A model generated the notes under the pieces. That model saw nothing but the letters and a program-made list of their open reading frames with translations, was not told the origin of the DNA and made no database searches. Shown here one piece after another: positions 10,600 to 22,800 of a stretch of 64,000 bases of DNA. The position numbers and the translations under genes were made by a program. Position 1 is the stretch's first letter; each line of letters starts with the position of its first letter. The stretch is from Strongylocentrotus purpuratus (taxonomy: Eukaryota; Echinodermata; Echinoidea; Camarodonta; Strongylocentrotidae): NCBI RefSeq assembly GCF_000002235.5, contig NW_022145613.1, positions 2,009,001 through 2,073,000 of the forward strand, in the 5' to 3' direction.

Positions 10600-13112
10600 A
10601 ACCAGGGGGATCATTTTGGTCAACCTTTCAGAAATCCTCCCATGAAAGGATATCATTAATTCTACGATATGAGTGCCAGGATACATCATTTTCTTCACAA
10701 TCATCACCCTCTATTTTCTTTTAAAATTAAGGAAAAAGAAATGTAACTGGTAAAAGTGTAAAAACAAGATTTTGCCATCATCAATGATTAATATCTCACA
10801 GATTAAAATAGAATATTTCTGCTCCAAAATGAAGAAGAAAAAAAATTGCTTACCGGTAACCAAAACTTGAAAACCATGACTTAAAAAAAAAAGCTGGTGG
10901 TCTGTTTTAGGACAGATAATCTTTTGAATACAGCACAAACAATACATTGCACTGGCATCAGACTGTATGTAAGATTCCTGCAGCTGCTTGCACAAACCTT
11001 GCAAGCAGCTCGGATACACCTGAGGATGCCTATGCCTGAGCTGACAGATCTACAAAGTTGGGATTCCAATTCTCAGTGGCTTGAAATGAGGTTCAGCTTG
11101 GTTTGGAGACATTTCAGAACTGTTACCTTATTAAGCTCCTTGTGGATCGTTACAAGACATCAGATATATTGAGTAAAGACTTTGTAAATGTGAAAAAGGA
11201 TACTTACATTGAAGTGTTAATTTCATATGACATTGGCTGAAATCCTTGAATGATGTCTGTTCTTCCACTCCTATATCTTCACAGGTTAGAATGCTTAACA
11301 TCTTGATGAAATGAACGGAATGGAATTCTTTTGACAGAATTTTACTTGTGTCAAGGATAAATGAAAAATTGATAATGTATGAGGTACATGTACTTCAATT
11401 TTTTTGCTAAGTCCTCAGTATTATAAGAATTGATTTGTTCTGAATTCACATTTTATGGTCTTGATTTTTCAAATGTAAAATCAGTTCAAATTGCTGAAGT
11501 ATTAATCAAAGCATCATAATCAATTTCTGAGCACTTGGTGTGATCCAGGACTGTTCCTTTGATTTTCATCATTGTACTAGTCTATACCAAACACTGCTAT
11601 TATTATTTGTTTGTTTGTGCTTGGTTTTGTAACATATTTCATCAATCCCATGAATTATTTCCTCAAAATAAATTGTACATTTTATTTATATACAAGGACT
11701 GCATTTGTAATGTATTTAAATGTACATGTACATTATGTATTTGTACATACATTTTTATGATGGTGTCTAAATGTGTGTAAATGTAAGTCCACATTGTATA
11801 TACATTTCATTTCAAATTAAATTATTTTCATTTTATCCCTTTGTAAAAAAAAAAAATATTCAACTAGTAGAACCGATTGGGTTCTCTATATTTTGGTGAG
11901 GCCAAGGTATACTATTTGCGTCTCATAGTCATACATCTCCATGTACCATGGAATATAATAAATACAATCAAAATAATTACTATCCTTGATACTTCCTCTG
12001 ATCCAAACCCGGGTAGGGCTATCAAATTGATGTAATCGTCAGAAATCCTAAAATCTTTGACATAGTTAGATAACATATTGGACAAGATGCCTAGGATGGT
12101 AGGACTGTTCATTTTACTTCATATTATTTTAAAAATGAATGTTAGCTCTTACAATAGTTGGGCAACTCCAATATGTTTGGTCATGTGGTGTCCCAGACAT
12201 TACCAAGTGCATGTATCATGGCATTATGAATACAATCTGAAATCACATTTTTCATTTCACTCTCATATTTGGTCTTGTTCTAGCTCTAATAAGGCTGTCA
12301 GCTTCATATAGTTATCAGATATTCTATAATCTTATATGTAGTCGTTATTGCATGGGACAAAATAGCTTCGACTTAACCAATTACGTCAGCTAGAGCAAGT
12401 GCAGTTACAAGATGTGTGAATCTGTGAATCTGTGTTGAAGTAGATACAGGGTCTGTTACTTGAAAGTACGATTGGATTCTTTTAATTTAATGGTGGAAAG
12501 CAAGTTCTTAAAAAAAATCACAAATCAAATTTACACATAATGTTCAAGTCTTCATTTTCCAAGCTTTGTTAGTAAAAAAATGTGTAATGGCTATTAAGTA
12601 ACAAGGAAAAAAAGAGAAAGAATCTTAGCTAGTAATTCAACCCATGTCATATCCTGCAGTTATTATTTGTGTGAATGGGGATGGTTTCTTGTAGGTTTCC
12701 TTCTCTATTTCATGTTTTGATCTCATACATTGTAAACACAATATATTATTCCCTTTCATCTTACAGCCATTTCTCTTGAAATGCACCTCCATTACACAAG
12801 ATTCCCTTTAAAACAGTTCAGTAAATATAGAAATGAGAGATGATATGAGTGTAAAATGAAAATGTTAGTGATAAAAGTTGTATTTTGATGTGGATGGATA
12901 AAGGGTTCATTTGTATAATAGAGTGTTGAAGAGAAGGATATATACTATGAGAGCAAATCGAATAATTTGTAAGAGTATGTCTGTATGTTGAGGTAGTGAG
13001 AGCACCAGGGTACTTTGAAAGAGGGCACACAATGTCCCCCCCCCCCAAAAAAAGTGTTCAAAGTAGAGAAATAGGTTACCGTATTTTCACACAAGTCTCA
13101 TATAAGCAAATC
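10600..13112. other. 3' UTR/intergenic stretch
   Basis: Mostly plain A/T-rich sequence. It contains a perfect short hairpin at 10982-11010 (AGCTGCTTGCA, 7-base loop, TGCAAGCAGCT). Short frames here (for example 10897-11172) lack conserved motifs and look non-coding. Confidence 0.45.
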
Positions 13113-13120
13113 CCCTAAAT

Positions 13121-14837
13121 CAAGGGTGTCGATTTGTATCCGCGGTAGGGGGGGGGGGGGGGATGATAGGTGCCAACATATTTTCGGCAATGGATCAAAG
13201 CAATCAAGAGGTAGAAGCGTGTGGCAAGTTGCACCCCTCCCAAGCGCGAAGCCAGGATTTCATTTTAGGGGCGGTAGTGAGCACGCGAAGCGCGGTCCCT
13301 AGGGGTTGCGTGCAGGGAGGGGGAGTCTCCCCCCCCCCCGCGAAGCGCGGAAGCTTTGACGTTTCACTAAATTATTAGAGAAAGAAGACGATTTGTTGTA
13401 TCGTGTCCTTCATGAATTCAGTGTCTCCCGAAGCGCGGAAGCTTTGACGTTTCACTAAATTATAAGAGAAAGAAGACGATTCGTTGGACCGTTCTCGACT
13501 CTTAATCCTTGTTTGAATCAAGTTCTCCTTCCTCCGCGCATAGCGCGGAAGCTCTGACGTTTCATCAGATTATTAAAGAAAGAAGACGATTCGATGTACC
13601 ATTCTCGACTCTTAATCCTTAATGTTTGAATCACATTCCCCCCCCCCCTTCCCCGCGCGTAGCGCGGAAGCTCTGACGTTTCATTAGATGATTAAAGAAA
13701 GAAGACGATCTTATGTACCCTTCTCGACTCTTAATCCTTGTCTGAATTCATTTTCGCCCATTCCTGCGCGAAGCGCGGAAGCTTACACATTAGTGAAGAA
13801 GACGATTTGTTGTATCGTGTCCTTCATGAACTCAGTTTCCCCCCTACCGCGCGAAGCGCGGAAGCTTTTACGTTTCAATAAATTATTACTCTTAATCCTT
13901 GTCTGTATTCATTTTCGCCCATTCCGCGCTTAGCGCGGAAGCTTTCACGTTTCATTAAATATTATTATTCGTAAAAGAAGACGCTTCGTTGTATCGTGTA
14001 CTTTGATGTTTCATTTGATTATTACGCTTAATCCACGTCTGATCAGTTGCCCCCTAACAGCTTTGCCCTTTTCACTGAATTATTAGAGAAATAAGACGAT
14101 TCGTTGTACTGTTCTCTATATTAATCCTTCTCTGAATTCAGTTTCCCCACTGAAAATAGTTTGTGTTACAAATACGTTGTGACATAATAATCTTTCTCCA
14201 AAAATGAAAAATCTTTTAGGAAATATCAGGAAATAAAATGAGTGAAAAAAAAAAGAAAAAAGATACAATTACGTGGATTTTAAAAAAGGTGAACGGAAAC
14301 AACATAAGAACTAGAGAACTATTTTATAAGTCATACTAATGTCCGAAAATCTTTCTCCTTGTCTCCGATCTCATCACGAAATCGTCACAGAGTTCATCTA
14401 TGTTTACACTGTCCAGGATTGTCTGATGTGCATTGCAGATTGCTACTTTTGCGATTCGCGCTTAACATTTAGCACTGCATTTCTATGATGCTGTTGATTG
14501 AACAAATTGAATAAATTCATCAATTCCTGATGAAGTCGTATGAGCGAGAATTCAATTTATTCTTGTCTCATATACGGTTGTCTTATTTACTTCGTATATA
14601 TGTATGTATTATGAAAATGAGATAGCAAAATGTGTATATTGATGGTCATCTTGCGAGTAATAACCATTAACTACTCTCATCGGGCTCTCATCCTTAATTT
14701 TTCTCTTCATTTTTTTTGTGTTTTTGATGGTGAATTATTAGGGGGGGGGGGGGATGATTGTACAGGCCATCCCCCAACCTGAAATATTGGGGGGGGGGGG
14801 GATATATCCCCCCGTCCCCCCGGGATCGACACCCATG
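13121..14837. mobile_element. hAT-like non-autonomous element with 8-bp target duplication
   Basis: The termini are inverted copies: CAAGGGTGTCGAT at 13121 and ATCGACACCCATG ending at 14837. Both sides are flanked by the same 8 bases, CCCTAAAT (13113-13120 and 14838-14845). An 8-bp duplication with CA...TG ends is the signature of hAT transposons. Runs of G lie just inside both ends. The interior is largely occupied by another element (13241 to about 14150). No transposase frame is present. Confidence 0.8.
13241..14150 (-). mobile_element. Nested element made of 7-8 tandem units, one end missing
   Basis: It starts with CAAGCGCGAAGCCAGGATTT, the inverted equivalent of the right end of the copy at 15111-15721. 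Inside are units of about 75-120 bp, each opening with GCGCGGAAGCT, followed by a variant of GACGTTTCACTAAATTATTA, a conserved AAGAAGACGATTCGTTGTA box, and CTCTTAATCCTTGTCTGAAT. Units begin near 13342, 13429, 13541, 13663, 13767, 13851 and 13928, with a remnant near 14060. The opposite end is not found, so the copy is partial. Confidence 0.65.
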
Positions 14838-14877
14838 CCCTAAATATACATTATAACGCTCATGATTTTCTAGTTTC

Positions 14878-15042
14878 CAAGCTCTGTGTTCCTTCCTCTC
14901 TCTTTCTAATTCTCTTCTCGTTTTGTGTCGTTTACGTCTGCACTATGTGGCGCTTGTTCTACCCATGCCTGTCTCCCTCTTCGCTCTATCTCCTACATGC
15001 ACTTTCTTCCCCGTCTCTATAAGGATTGTATTTGGCTTTACC

Positions 15043-15094
<52 letters not shown>

Positions 15095-15110
15095 CTTGCT
15101 CACACACACA
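14878..15110. repeat. CT-rich stretch with (CT)n and (CA)n
   Basis: A CT-rich stretch leads into a (CT)n run at about 15043-15091 and a short (CA)n. The (CA)n is the insertion site of the element that starts at 15111. Confidence 0.8.
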
Positions 15111-15721
15111 CAGGCGCGTAGCCAGGGGGGGGGGGGGCGGTGGGGGCGGTCGCCCCCCCAAAAAAACGCCGGCCCAAAAAAAAAAAAAGAGAAAGAGAAG
15201 AAAAAAAAAGAAAGAGGACCTAGGAAGAAAAAGGGAAAAGGAGTCGAGAACGGTACAACGAATCGTCAAAGCTTCCGCGCTTCGCGCGGGAAGGGGGAAA
15301 CTGAGTTCAAATTAAGAAATATGAGTCGGAAAGGTACAACGAATCGTCTTCTTTCTCTAATAATTTTATGAAACGCCAAAGCTTCGCGCGAGAGGGGGGG
15401 GGGGGGGGACAGAATTCAGACAAGGATTAAGAGTCGAGAAAGGTATACAACGAATCGTCTTCTTTCTCTAATAATTTAATGAAACGTCAAAGCTTCGCGC
15501 GAGTGAGGGGAGGGACCGAATTCAGACAAGGATTATGAGTCGAGAAAGGTACAACGAATCGTTTTCTTTCAAAGCTTCCGCGCTTCGCGCGGGAGGGGGG
15601 AAACTCCCCCCTCCCTGCACCCACCCCCCTAGGGAGCGCGCTTCGCGCGCTCTTTAAGTGATTCGCACGCTTCGCGTGCTCACTACCGCCCCCCTAAAAT
15701 GAAATCCTGGCTACGCGCTTG
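15111..15721 (+). mobile_element. Second copy of the tandem-unit element, both ends present (611 bp)
   Basis: The left end CAGGCGCGTAGCCAGG and right end CCTGGCTACGCGCTTG are inverted repeats of about 16 bp. Between them lie about four units of the same repeat as at 13.3-14.1 kb but in the opposite orientation (TCCGCGCTTCGCGCG boxes near 15271, 15380, 15491 and 15575; ACGAATCGTCTTCTTTCTC boxes). It sits inside a CA/CT microsatellite, which hides any target duplication. No coding frame is present. Confidence 0.7.
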
Positions 15722-15892
15722 CACACACACTCTCTCTCTCTCTCTCTCTCTCCTTCTTGCTCTCACACACTCTCTTTCTCACTCTCTCCTCTCTCTTTCC
15801 CCCTCTTACACACACACTCTCTCTTTCTCAATATCTCTCTCTTTCTCTCTTTCTCACTCTCTCTCTCTCCCTCTCTCTCTCTCTTCTGTCCA
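15722..15892. repeat. CT/CA-rich low-complexity tract
   Basis: (CA)n followed by long (CT)n runs, continuing the microsatellite interrupted by the element at 15111-15721. Frames across it are artefacts. Confidence 0.9.
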
Positions 15893-17198
15893 CACGCCAC
15901 TCTCTGCACTAGTGCAATGGTGGTTAAGATAAGGAGAAGAGGTGAGGAAAAAGAAAGAATGAAACGAAGAATAAGAAAATACAAAACAACAACATACAAA
16001 ACAACAACATCGCAGAATTTCTCCGGCAGGAAGTTCTATTTTTCCGCGCCCCCCCCCCCCCCCCCTAGCAAGTCCTGAAAGGCTGGCGATTGCCAATCAT
16101 TTAGATCCACATTAAAGCGGAAGAATCACATACAATGTCCATCATTTTGACCTCTTCACTTCTCTCCCCATTGTTATCAAATGAAAGGATAATGACCACT
16201 CATCACAAACATTAGAAGTAACATGACGTGTTCCTTTATATAGTGTTGACGAATATATCTCCTTTCTCCTTTAATTGTTTTTGGTTTTGATATCGTTGTT
16301 TCATTTTCAATTCTATTTATTTACGTCTGATGAATTAAGTACATGTATGTCGCCCATGCGTAAGATCAAAAGTATCGTCACGCCCATTGGGCAGAACAAC
16401 AAACCTCTTGCTCAGTTTCAAAACTGCTCGTGTCACGGTGAAAGTGAAGGAAGTGAACATTAATTAAGGCGAAGGATCCGTATAAGAAAAGAAAGCATAT
16501 AGCGTGGGTCTTGCAACTGAGGGCCACCACCCATGTTTCCCTTGCCCATGGGGGTGGGGGGGGGGGGGGCTTCGGTTTTACAAGGTGGATAACATCCGAA
16601 AGAACAAGGCTGTACTGAGTGAAAGGACGATACAGGAAGCGATCATACCATCTTTTTTTCACTTTACCTCTTCGCTATTTCCCCCTTTTTAAAGTCCTTT
16701 GATGGGAGGTGTGTTTCCGTGTAGATGCCACTGTCAAGAGTTTTTAAAATATCAATATTTCCTCACACAATTTTTTGTCGATAACTTTTTATCAACCATA
16801 GAAACACATTGGCAGTATAGTGATTATAAGATCTGCGTGATATTTGCAAGTTACAGTCCGTGGGCCAGAGGCGGCTACCGTGCACCTGCTTCATTGGGAT
16901 CCATTTTATCAGAATAAAGATGTCCCAAGAAAAGAAACTCATTTAGACGTTGTTTTTCCCCTTATTTGAAGATATGTAATTGTTTTCAGTTTTCGCGTTT
17001 TGCACACTTAATTCGGGTTTATGAATTATGTGCTTAGGCCTACATTATTTTCACCTGTTTCTCAGCGGATATGAATCTAATCTCCACCAAATCAATAACA
17101 ACTCTTTGTAAATCATTCAACAATATGTAGACCAAACCAATTTAATATATCTTATTGTTTTCAATTATTGATGACGACTTAAATAGCATATAGTCTAC
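15893..17198. other. Gene-free stretch
   Basis: No gene supported. It contains a C run near 16049-16065 and a G run near 16551-16569. The rest is unremarkable A/T-rich sequence. Confidence 0.5.
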
Positions 17199-17200
17199 TA

Positions 17201-17390
17201 CAGTCAAACCTGCTTTAGTGACCACCTGTTTACAAAGACCACCTGTCTACAAAGGCCACATTTGTTGTTTCCCTTGAAAATGGTTTCTTATTGAATCATG
17301 TACTAAAGAAACCTGTCTACAAAGACCACCTGTCTACAAAGGCCCATTTTTGTGTTTCCCTTGGGCGGTCGCTATAGACAGGTTTGACTG
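17201..17390. mobile_element. TA-flanked MITE (190 bp), Tc1/mariner-like
   Basis: The left end CAGTCAAACCTG and right end CAGGTTTGACTG are inverted repeats, flanked by TA on both sides (17199-17200, 17391-17392). TA duplication and CAGT termini suit Tc1/mariner. The body contains repeated ACCACCTGTCTACAAAGGCC wording. No coding capacity. Confidence 0.8.
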
Positions 17391-17924
17391 TATAATATGC
17401 ACATTTCTGTCTCAAAACCTGTCAAAATCACCTGAAAGTTGTATTTTGTCTGCTATTATCATGCAATAACTTTTCTAACCCCCTAAATTGGTGTGAAATT
17501 ATTCATTGATATGTTATCGGATGTTTCCCGCAAAAAATGTCAGTATCGGTCAACTCCCCCCCCCCCCCCCCCCCCCCCCCCCCACCATAGGCATACCTGC
17601 CTACAATGTTTTCGTTTGTTACGCCTCTCTTGGGGTGTACTAGCCAAAAGGACTTTGTAATTGTCTCTCTCAATGTATGGATTTACTTGAAATATATACT
17701 ACATTGCATTCTGCTGCATCAAACATTATGTTATGTTTTATTATCACATATACTATAAAATATAACAACGTAAAAGCATGTTAGACAACAATGCCTATAT
17801 GCAAGTGTCTGAGAAAATTAGAACAATACAAGGCGGAAGTAATGCTCAAAGTGCATGTATAAATAAAATGAACGTACGAACATGGAGGGCAAATGTAAGT
17901 TCTACATTTCGGATATTATACAGT

Positions 17925-17955
<31 letters not shown>

Positions 17956-19690
17956 AAATATTACGATTAGTACATTCTGTATATATAATGTACATTAAAT
18001 CAAGGTTCCTGTTTAAAAAACAAAACTCAACAAGCGGCATTTTAATTACTGTTGATGCTAGCCTGTTAAAATCAAACTAAATCAAATCAAATCAATTCAA
18101 GTTCTCCTGAAAATACACAGGACGTATGCACACTATTTGAAATGCAATGTACTTCATTTTCCCTTTATGGTATAATGAAGGGAAGTACTCTGTACATGTT
18201 TCCTTTGTTATTGTGCAATCCATCTGAAAGTTAAAAATTGTATCTTTGTTGACCTCTCTTTCCTAAGGATGTTCAACCTATTTTAACAATTATCTCTTCC
18301 TGTATATACCGGACCTAGCAAGATCCCCTCCTAGTATTCATATTGTTATAGTATTAGAACCATATATCAAATATCTATATAGGTAGGTGGAATTGTAATG
18401 TGAAAAAAAAAATGTTGGAACTTTTCTCTCATTTGGAAATGAATTTATGAGCATCTGGATCAAAGTTCGATTCGCTCACAAATCACTGAATATCAGGAGA
18501 CTTTGCAAATTTCTCCAAAAGTGTTGACATCATTATTTTTATTACAAATCCGAACGGAATTTCATAAGAGTTTTTCAATGTTGCCAATACAATAAGATAT
18601 TGTTAAAAACACGCTTAAAATCAACGAATACCTAGATAAAAGTTTCCTGCAAGGATTGTACGATCTTCTGAATGCTGAAATATTAAGTTATGAATGTGTA
18701 AAGTACCCCCCCCCCCCATATATATATATCACACAAAAAAAACAGCATCTGTCGATGTCAGATAATACACTAGGATATTTAAAAGTTGTTGATTGGAAAT
18801 ATTTATTTGAACCAAGAGAATATTTTCCACAAAAATGTTACTAATATCGGTCAAATCATTGACAAACCGACTCAATATGTGCATTAGAGTCTCTTACATC
18901 CGGATATTCACGTGGTATACCAGCTGTAAATGGTCAGAAAGGACTGATAAACGTAAGTGAAAACAACTTAATTACAGAAACACGACAACCCCATAATGTA
19001 ATGAGTTCCAGGAAAAAAATAGGTCATATTCTTTTCTTGTTCAACTGTGGTTGTGTGACTGAAATCTCACTTTCTTGAGATATTCTGTTCAGTGTTTAAA
19101 GTTCATTGCTTCTTGGTTCCACCACTGATACAATCCTTTGGTGTAGCTGTTGTACGGAAGAGGGGCCGGGGGAAAAGAGAGAGAGAGGGGGGGGGGGGGA
19201 GAGAGAAAGAGAGAGAGAGAGAGATGGGGGCCGGGGGAGACAGATAGAGCAAGAGAGAGAGAGAGGGGGGGGGGGGGTAGAGAGAGAGAGAGAACTAGTG
19301 AGAAAGAGAAAGCCGGGGTAAGAATGAGAGGGAATTAAAAAAGCAAGGGAAAACACGAGAAGAATAAAGGACGGACATTCTCGGTCGCTGCGTTCACTCG
19401 CATTCTTCCAGTCGTATATAGTTTCATTTAACATGTCTCCTCAACAACATAGTTCACGCTTTGCCACTGATACACGATTTAATATAATCATACTTTATAT
19501 AGGAAATTTCATCTTTATTTTGATTGTTTAGCGCCTGATTAATGTGTAAAAACTTTTAATGAGTGAATTAAATCACTGATAGTAGCGCAGTGGAAGCCAA
19601 AGTTTGATCTTGTTTGTTCCTGTGTCTGTAAGGTTATAACAACAAATCACCAGACGTTCCTGATGTATTTCCTGTAACTTTATTAGGATT
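17391..19690. other. Intergenic stretch before the receptor gene
   Basis: It holds a run of 28 C (17556-17583 inside a CT-poor context), a (TA)n tract (about 17925-17950), a C run with a short (AT)n near 18705-18730, and a GA/G-rich tract at 19168-19310. No gene was found. Confidence 0.5.
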
Positions 19691-19853
19691 GGCCACCAAC
19701 CCACGTCCATGGATAGCGCTGTGTCTTTTTTAGCGCGTCACATCCCGACATCCGGGGAACAAGGCTACGATCCAACGAATGCTCACTTATTAAGAGCTTT
19801 TAGTTTCAAGCTTGTCACATTATCTGCTCTGAAGTACTAAGAAACACATCACC

Positions 19854-22800
19854 ATGAAGGCAGCTTGGGCTTTTGTTTGGATATTTTTGGATTACCTGAC
19901 ACAAACGTCTGTAGTTGGTGAGTATTGTATACATTATATCTCAACAGTGTTCCGTTATCATTCAGTTTTTCAATACACGTATTTCTAGTTTGTATTTGAT
20001 ACAATACATTGTATTATTTCATTATTGAATTTATGTTTAGATAATTATGTCGATATTGAAACATGAATAAATAAATCAAATCAAAAATTAAAGAATTGTA
20101 TGAATTATGTCCCGTTGTGTTCGCTTTTCTATTTTACAAAGTTGTTATTGTTGTCAAATTTGTGTTTTACCACAATTGGATCAGTTAGGACTACCCACCT
20201 TGCAACAACGATTGAATAAAATATTAGAAATAAATCACGTATTTAAGGCTAATCGCCCACTCTTCTATTGTACAATATTCAGTCCAACCTCAGGGACGGA
20301 ACCAGGGGGGGGGGGGGGCACGTGCCCCCCCCCCGGCCAAACAAAAAATGATAAAAATTAATTAACCCCAAATGAGCCAAAAATGTACTGGCAAACAGGG
20401 ACGTGCCCCCCGGCCAACAACAACAAAAATTTGCGGCCGGCGCGATTTTCAACTATTCTGGACCAAAAAAAAAAAAAAAAGTGCTCTTAGCCTCCCCCCT
20501 CCCGCTCATTCAGCGGCTGGCTGTGTCGTTGCGATTTTTTTTGGGACCAAAAAAGAAAAGAAAAATGTGCTCTTATCCCCCTCCCCCCCCCCCGCCCCCC
20601 TCCCCGCTTATTCAGCGGCTGGCTGAGACGTTGCGATTTTTTGGGACCAAAACAAATAATATATATGTCCTCTTACCGTGTGCCGTGTTATAATAAATAA
20701 TAATAAATACAAATTAATTTTAGTGGTGAATATGGGGATGCCTTTAGCAAGGAGATGATTTTGATAATGAAGAGAAAGGCGTACATGTGTTAATAATTTG
20801 TGGGTTTTTTTGCCACATAGAAATATAATTTACTTGTTGTCACGCATGTGTTTCTTCATGTTATTTTCCTGAATTAGGTCAGACGACCATGATTTCCAGT
20901 GACAACCGGACTTTTGAGGTTTGCACCAGCTCTACCTGTGACTCAACTGGTTGTGGTAACCCTTTTGGTGTACCTGTCCAAACATGCAGCTGCGATTATG
21001 GCTGTGAATATTTCGGGGACTGCTGCATAGACTACATCTTCCATTGCAAGCAGGCAACTCCAGATGAATCTTGGACTTCTGTAGAAAACACACCCGACAC
21101 ATTTGAAGATGCGACTAGACTACTGGATACGTCTCAGGTAACATGTGTGACCCTGCCTCAAGAAACTGATCATTATTGGATGGTGTCGTCCTGTCCTAAG
21201 ACCTGGGAAAACGATCTGGTAAAGTCTAGGTGCGAAGACTATCAACCGATGATGGATCTTGATTTGGCCATCATCCCAGTAAGCCATGGAGGGTTGAGTT
21301 ACAAGAATGTTTACTGCGCGTTGTGCAACGGTTTGAACCAGAATGAGCTCACCCCTTGGAAGCTGGAACTCCTTTGCTCTCAAAGCCTAACAGACATGAT
21401 AATATCGGGAGATGCTACTCTATCGGACGTGTTGGCGAGTGGTGAATGTACCATATCCATTCAACCTCCATCAGATTCGTCTCCATCTGGTTCAAGGAAA
21501 TGTCTGGCTTCAGAGGTCACAGGTGATTGTCCCGTAGGTTCCGATCAAGATGTTAGCACATTGTGTATCTCTTACCAGAATTTTGTCACAGATGAAAATG
21601 GCACCACATTTCGAAATCCATACTGCAAATTATGCAACGCAGTTCCTGGTATCAGTTTGGCTGAGTCACAAGAACATGTTAGAAATATCTGTTTGGCTGC
21701 GACCGAAACAACTTCGGAACCCCCAAGGCCAACAAAGCCTACTCCAAAAAGGTGGCCTTCGGGACGGGTAACCCCGACACAGTCTGAAGACCGAGGATTC
21801 ATCAACCCAGCGGGCGGAAATGCTCTTCAACCTTTGTCTATCATTATGGATTTCTCTAAGAACAGTCGCGTTCAAGTTGTGCACTCAGAGGACGTCATCA
21901 AGGAAGTGGATATTTCTTGCCAACCTTGGGAGGTATTTGATCCGTTCTTACAACAATGCTTGACCCTATCTTGCGCGAATGGATATGAACTCCGTGACAA
22001 CGTATGTTACAGGCTAACCCCTCCTCTCAATCTTACCTGTGGAGCAGATGACTCTGATCTTAGATTGGTAGTTTCGGCTAAGGTTGGTCTCAGTCAGCCT
22101 ATGGATATCACAAACTGCGACTCCAACGAACTGGATAAAAACGTAACCCAGTTTGTTGAGTACATATTAAATCTTCCATCAGGCAAACTTCGTTCTCTAG
22201 ATGGATCAAGAAATGATGGTGATGACGACATCCGTTTGATGTCCGACGAAGGATCTAGCAAATGCCTGTCCCTGTCCAATAATTCCTTTAAAATCGATTA
22301 TGCAATCGAACCAGGATCGCTGTCATTTGCGCAGCTGGAAGAAAGTGCTGATAAAACACTTCTCCAATATACAACAACACCAGTCGATGCTTCCGAGTAT
22401 CACGTCTGGTCTTTGACCATTTCCCAGCAATGCATATCTGTTTCAGGTCTCAGCCAATGTCCAGGTGGGCTAAAACTTCTTACCAATCCGAACGTATCAC
22501 GTGTGCAAAATTCCACAGTTGTACGAGATGAACAGACTGGCACCATCTACCATTCATATGAAACTGTCTTCACAGCTTCGTATGAGATAGACACTGTGGG
22601 TCCTACATATAACTATAACAAGTCTTTAAACATCCAAGTGTGTAATCAGATGAAACTGCTGACATGTTCCCTAATTACCCAGCCGGCCAGTATGTTTACA
22701 CCACTGGACGATTCGAGCCTCAACAACACGTTGACCGGACACATACTAGGGCCCGATGACTACACGCTGACCTCCAACGGTAGTGTCCAATACTGTGCTC

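Noticed and set aside
10897-11172. 91-residue plus-strand frame
   Set aside because: No recognisable motif, no splice or start support, and it lies in a likely 3' UTR.
14923-15371. Frames of 108-148 residues
   Set aside because: They run through (CT)n and G/A runs and the 15111 repeat element; no protein-like composition.
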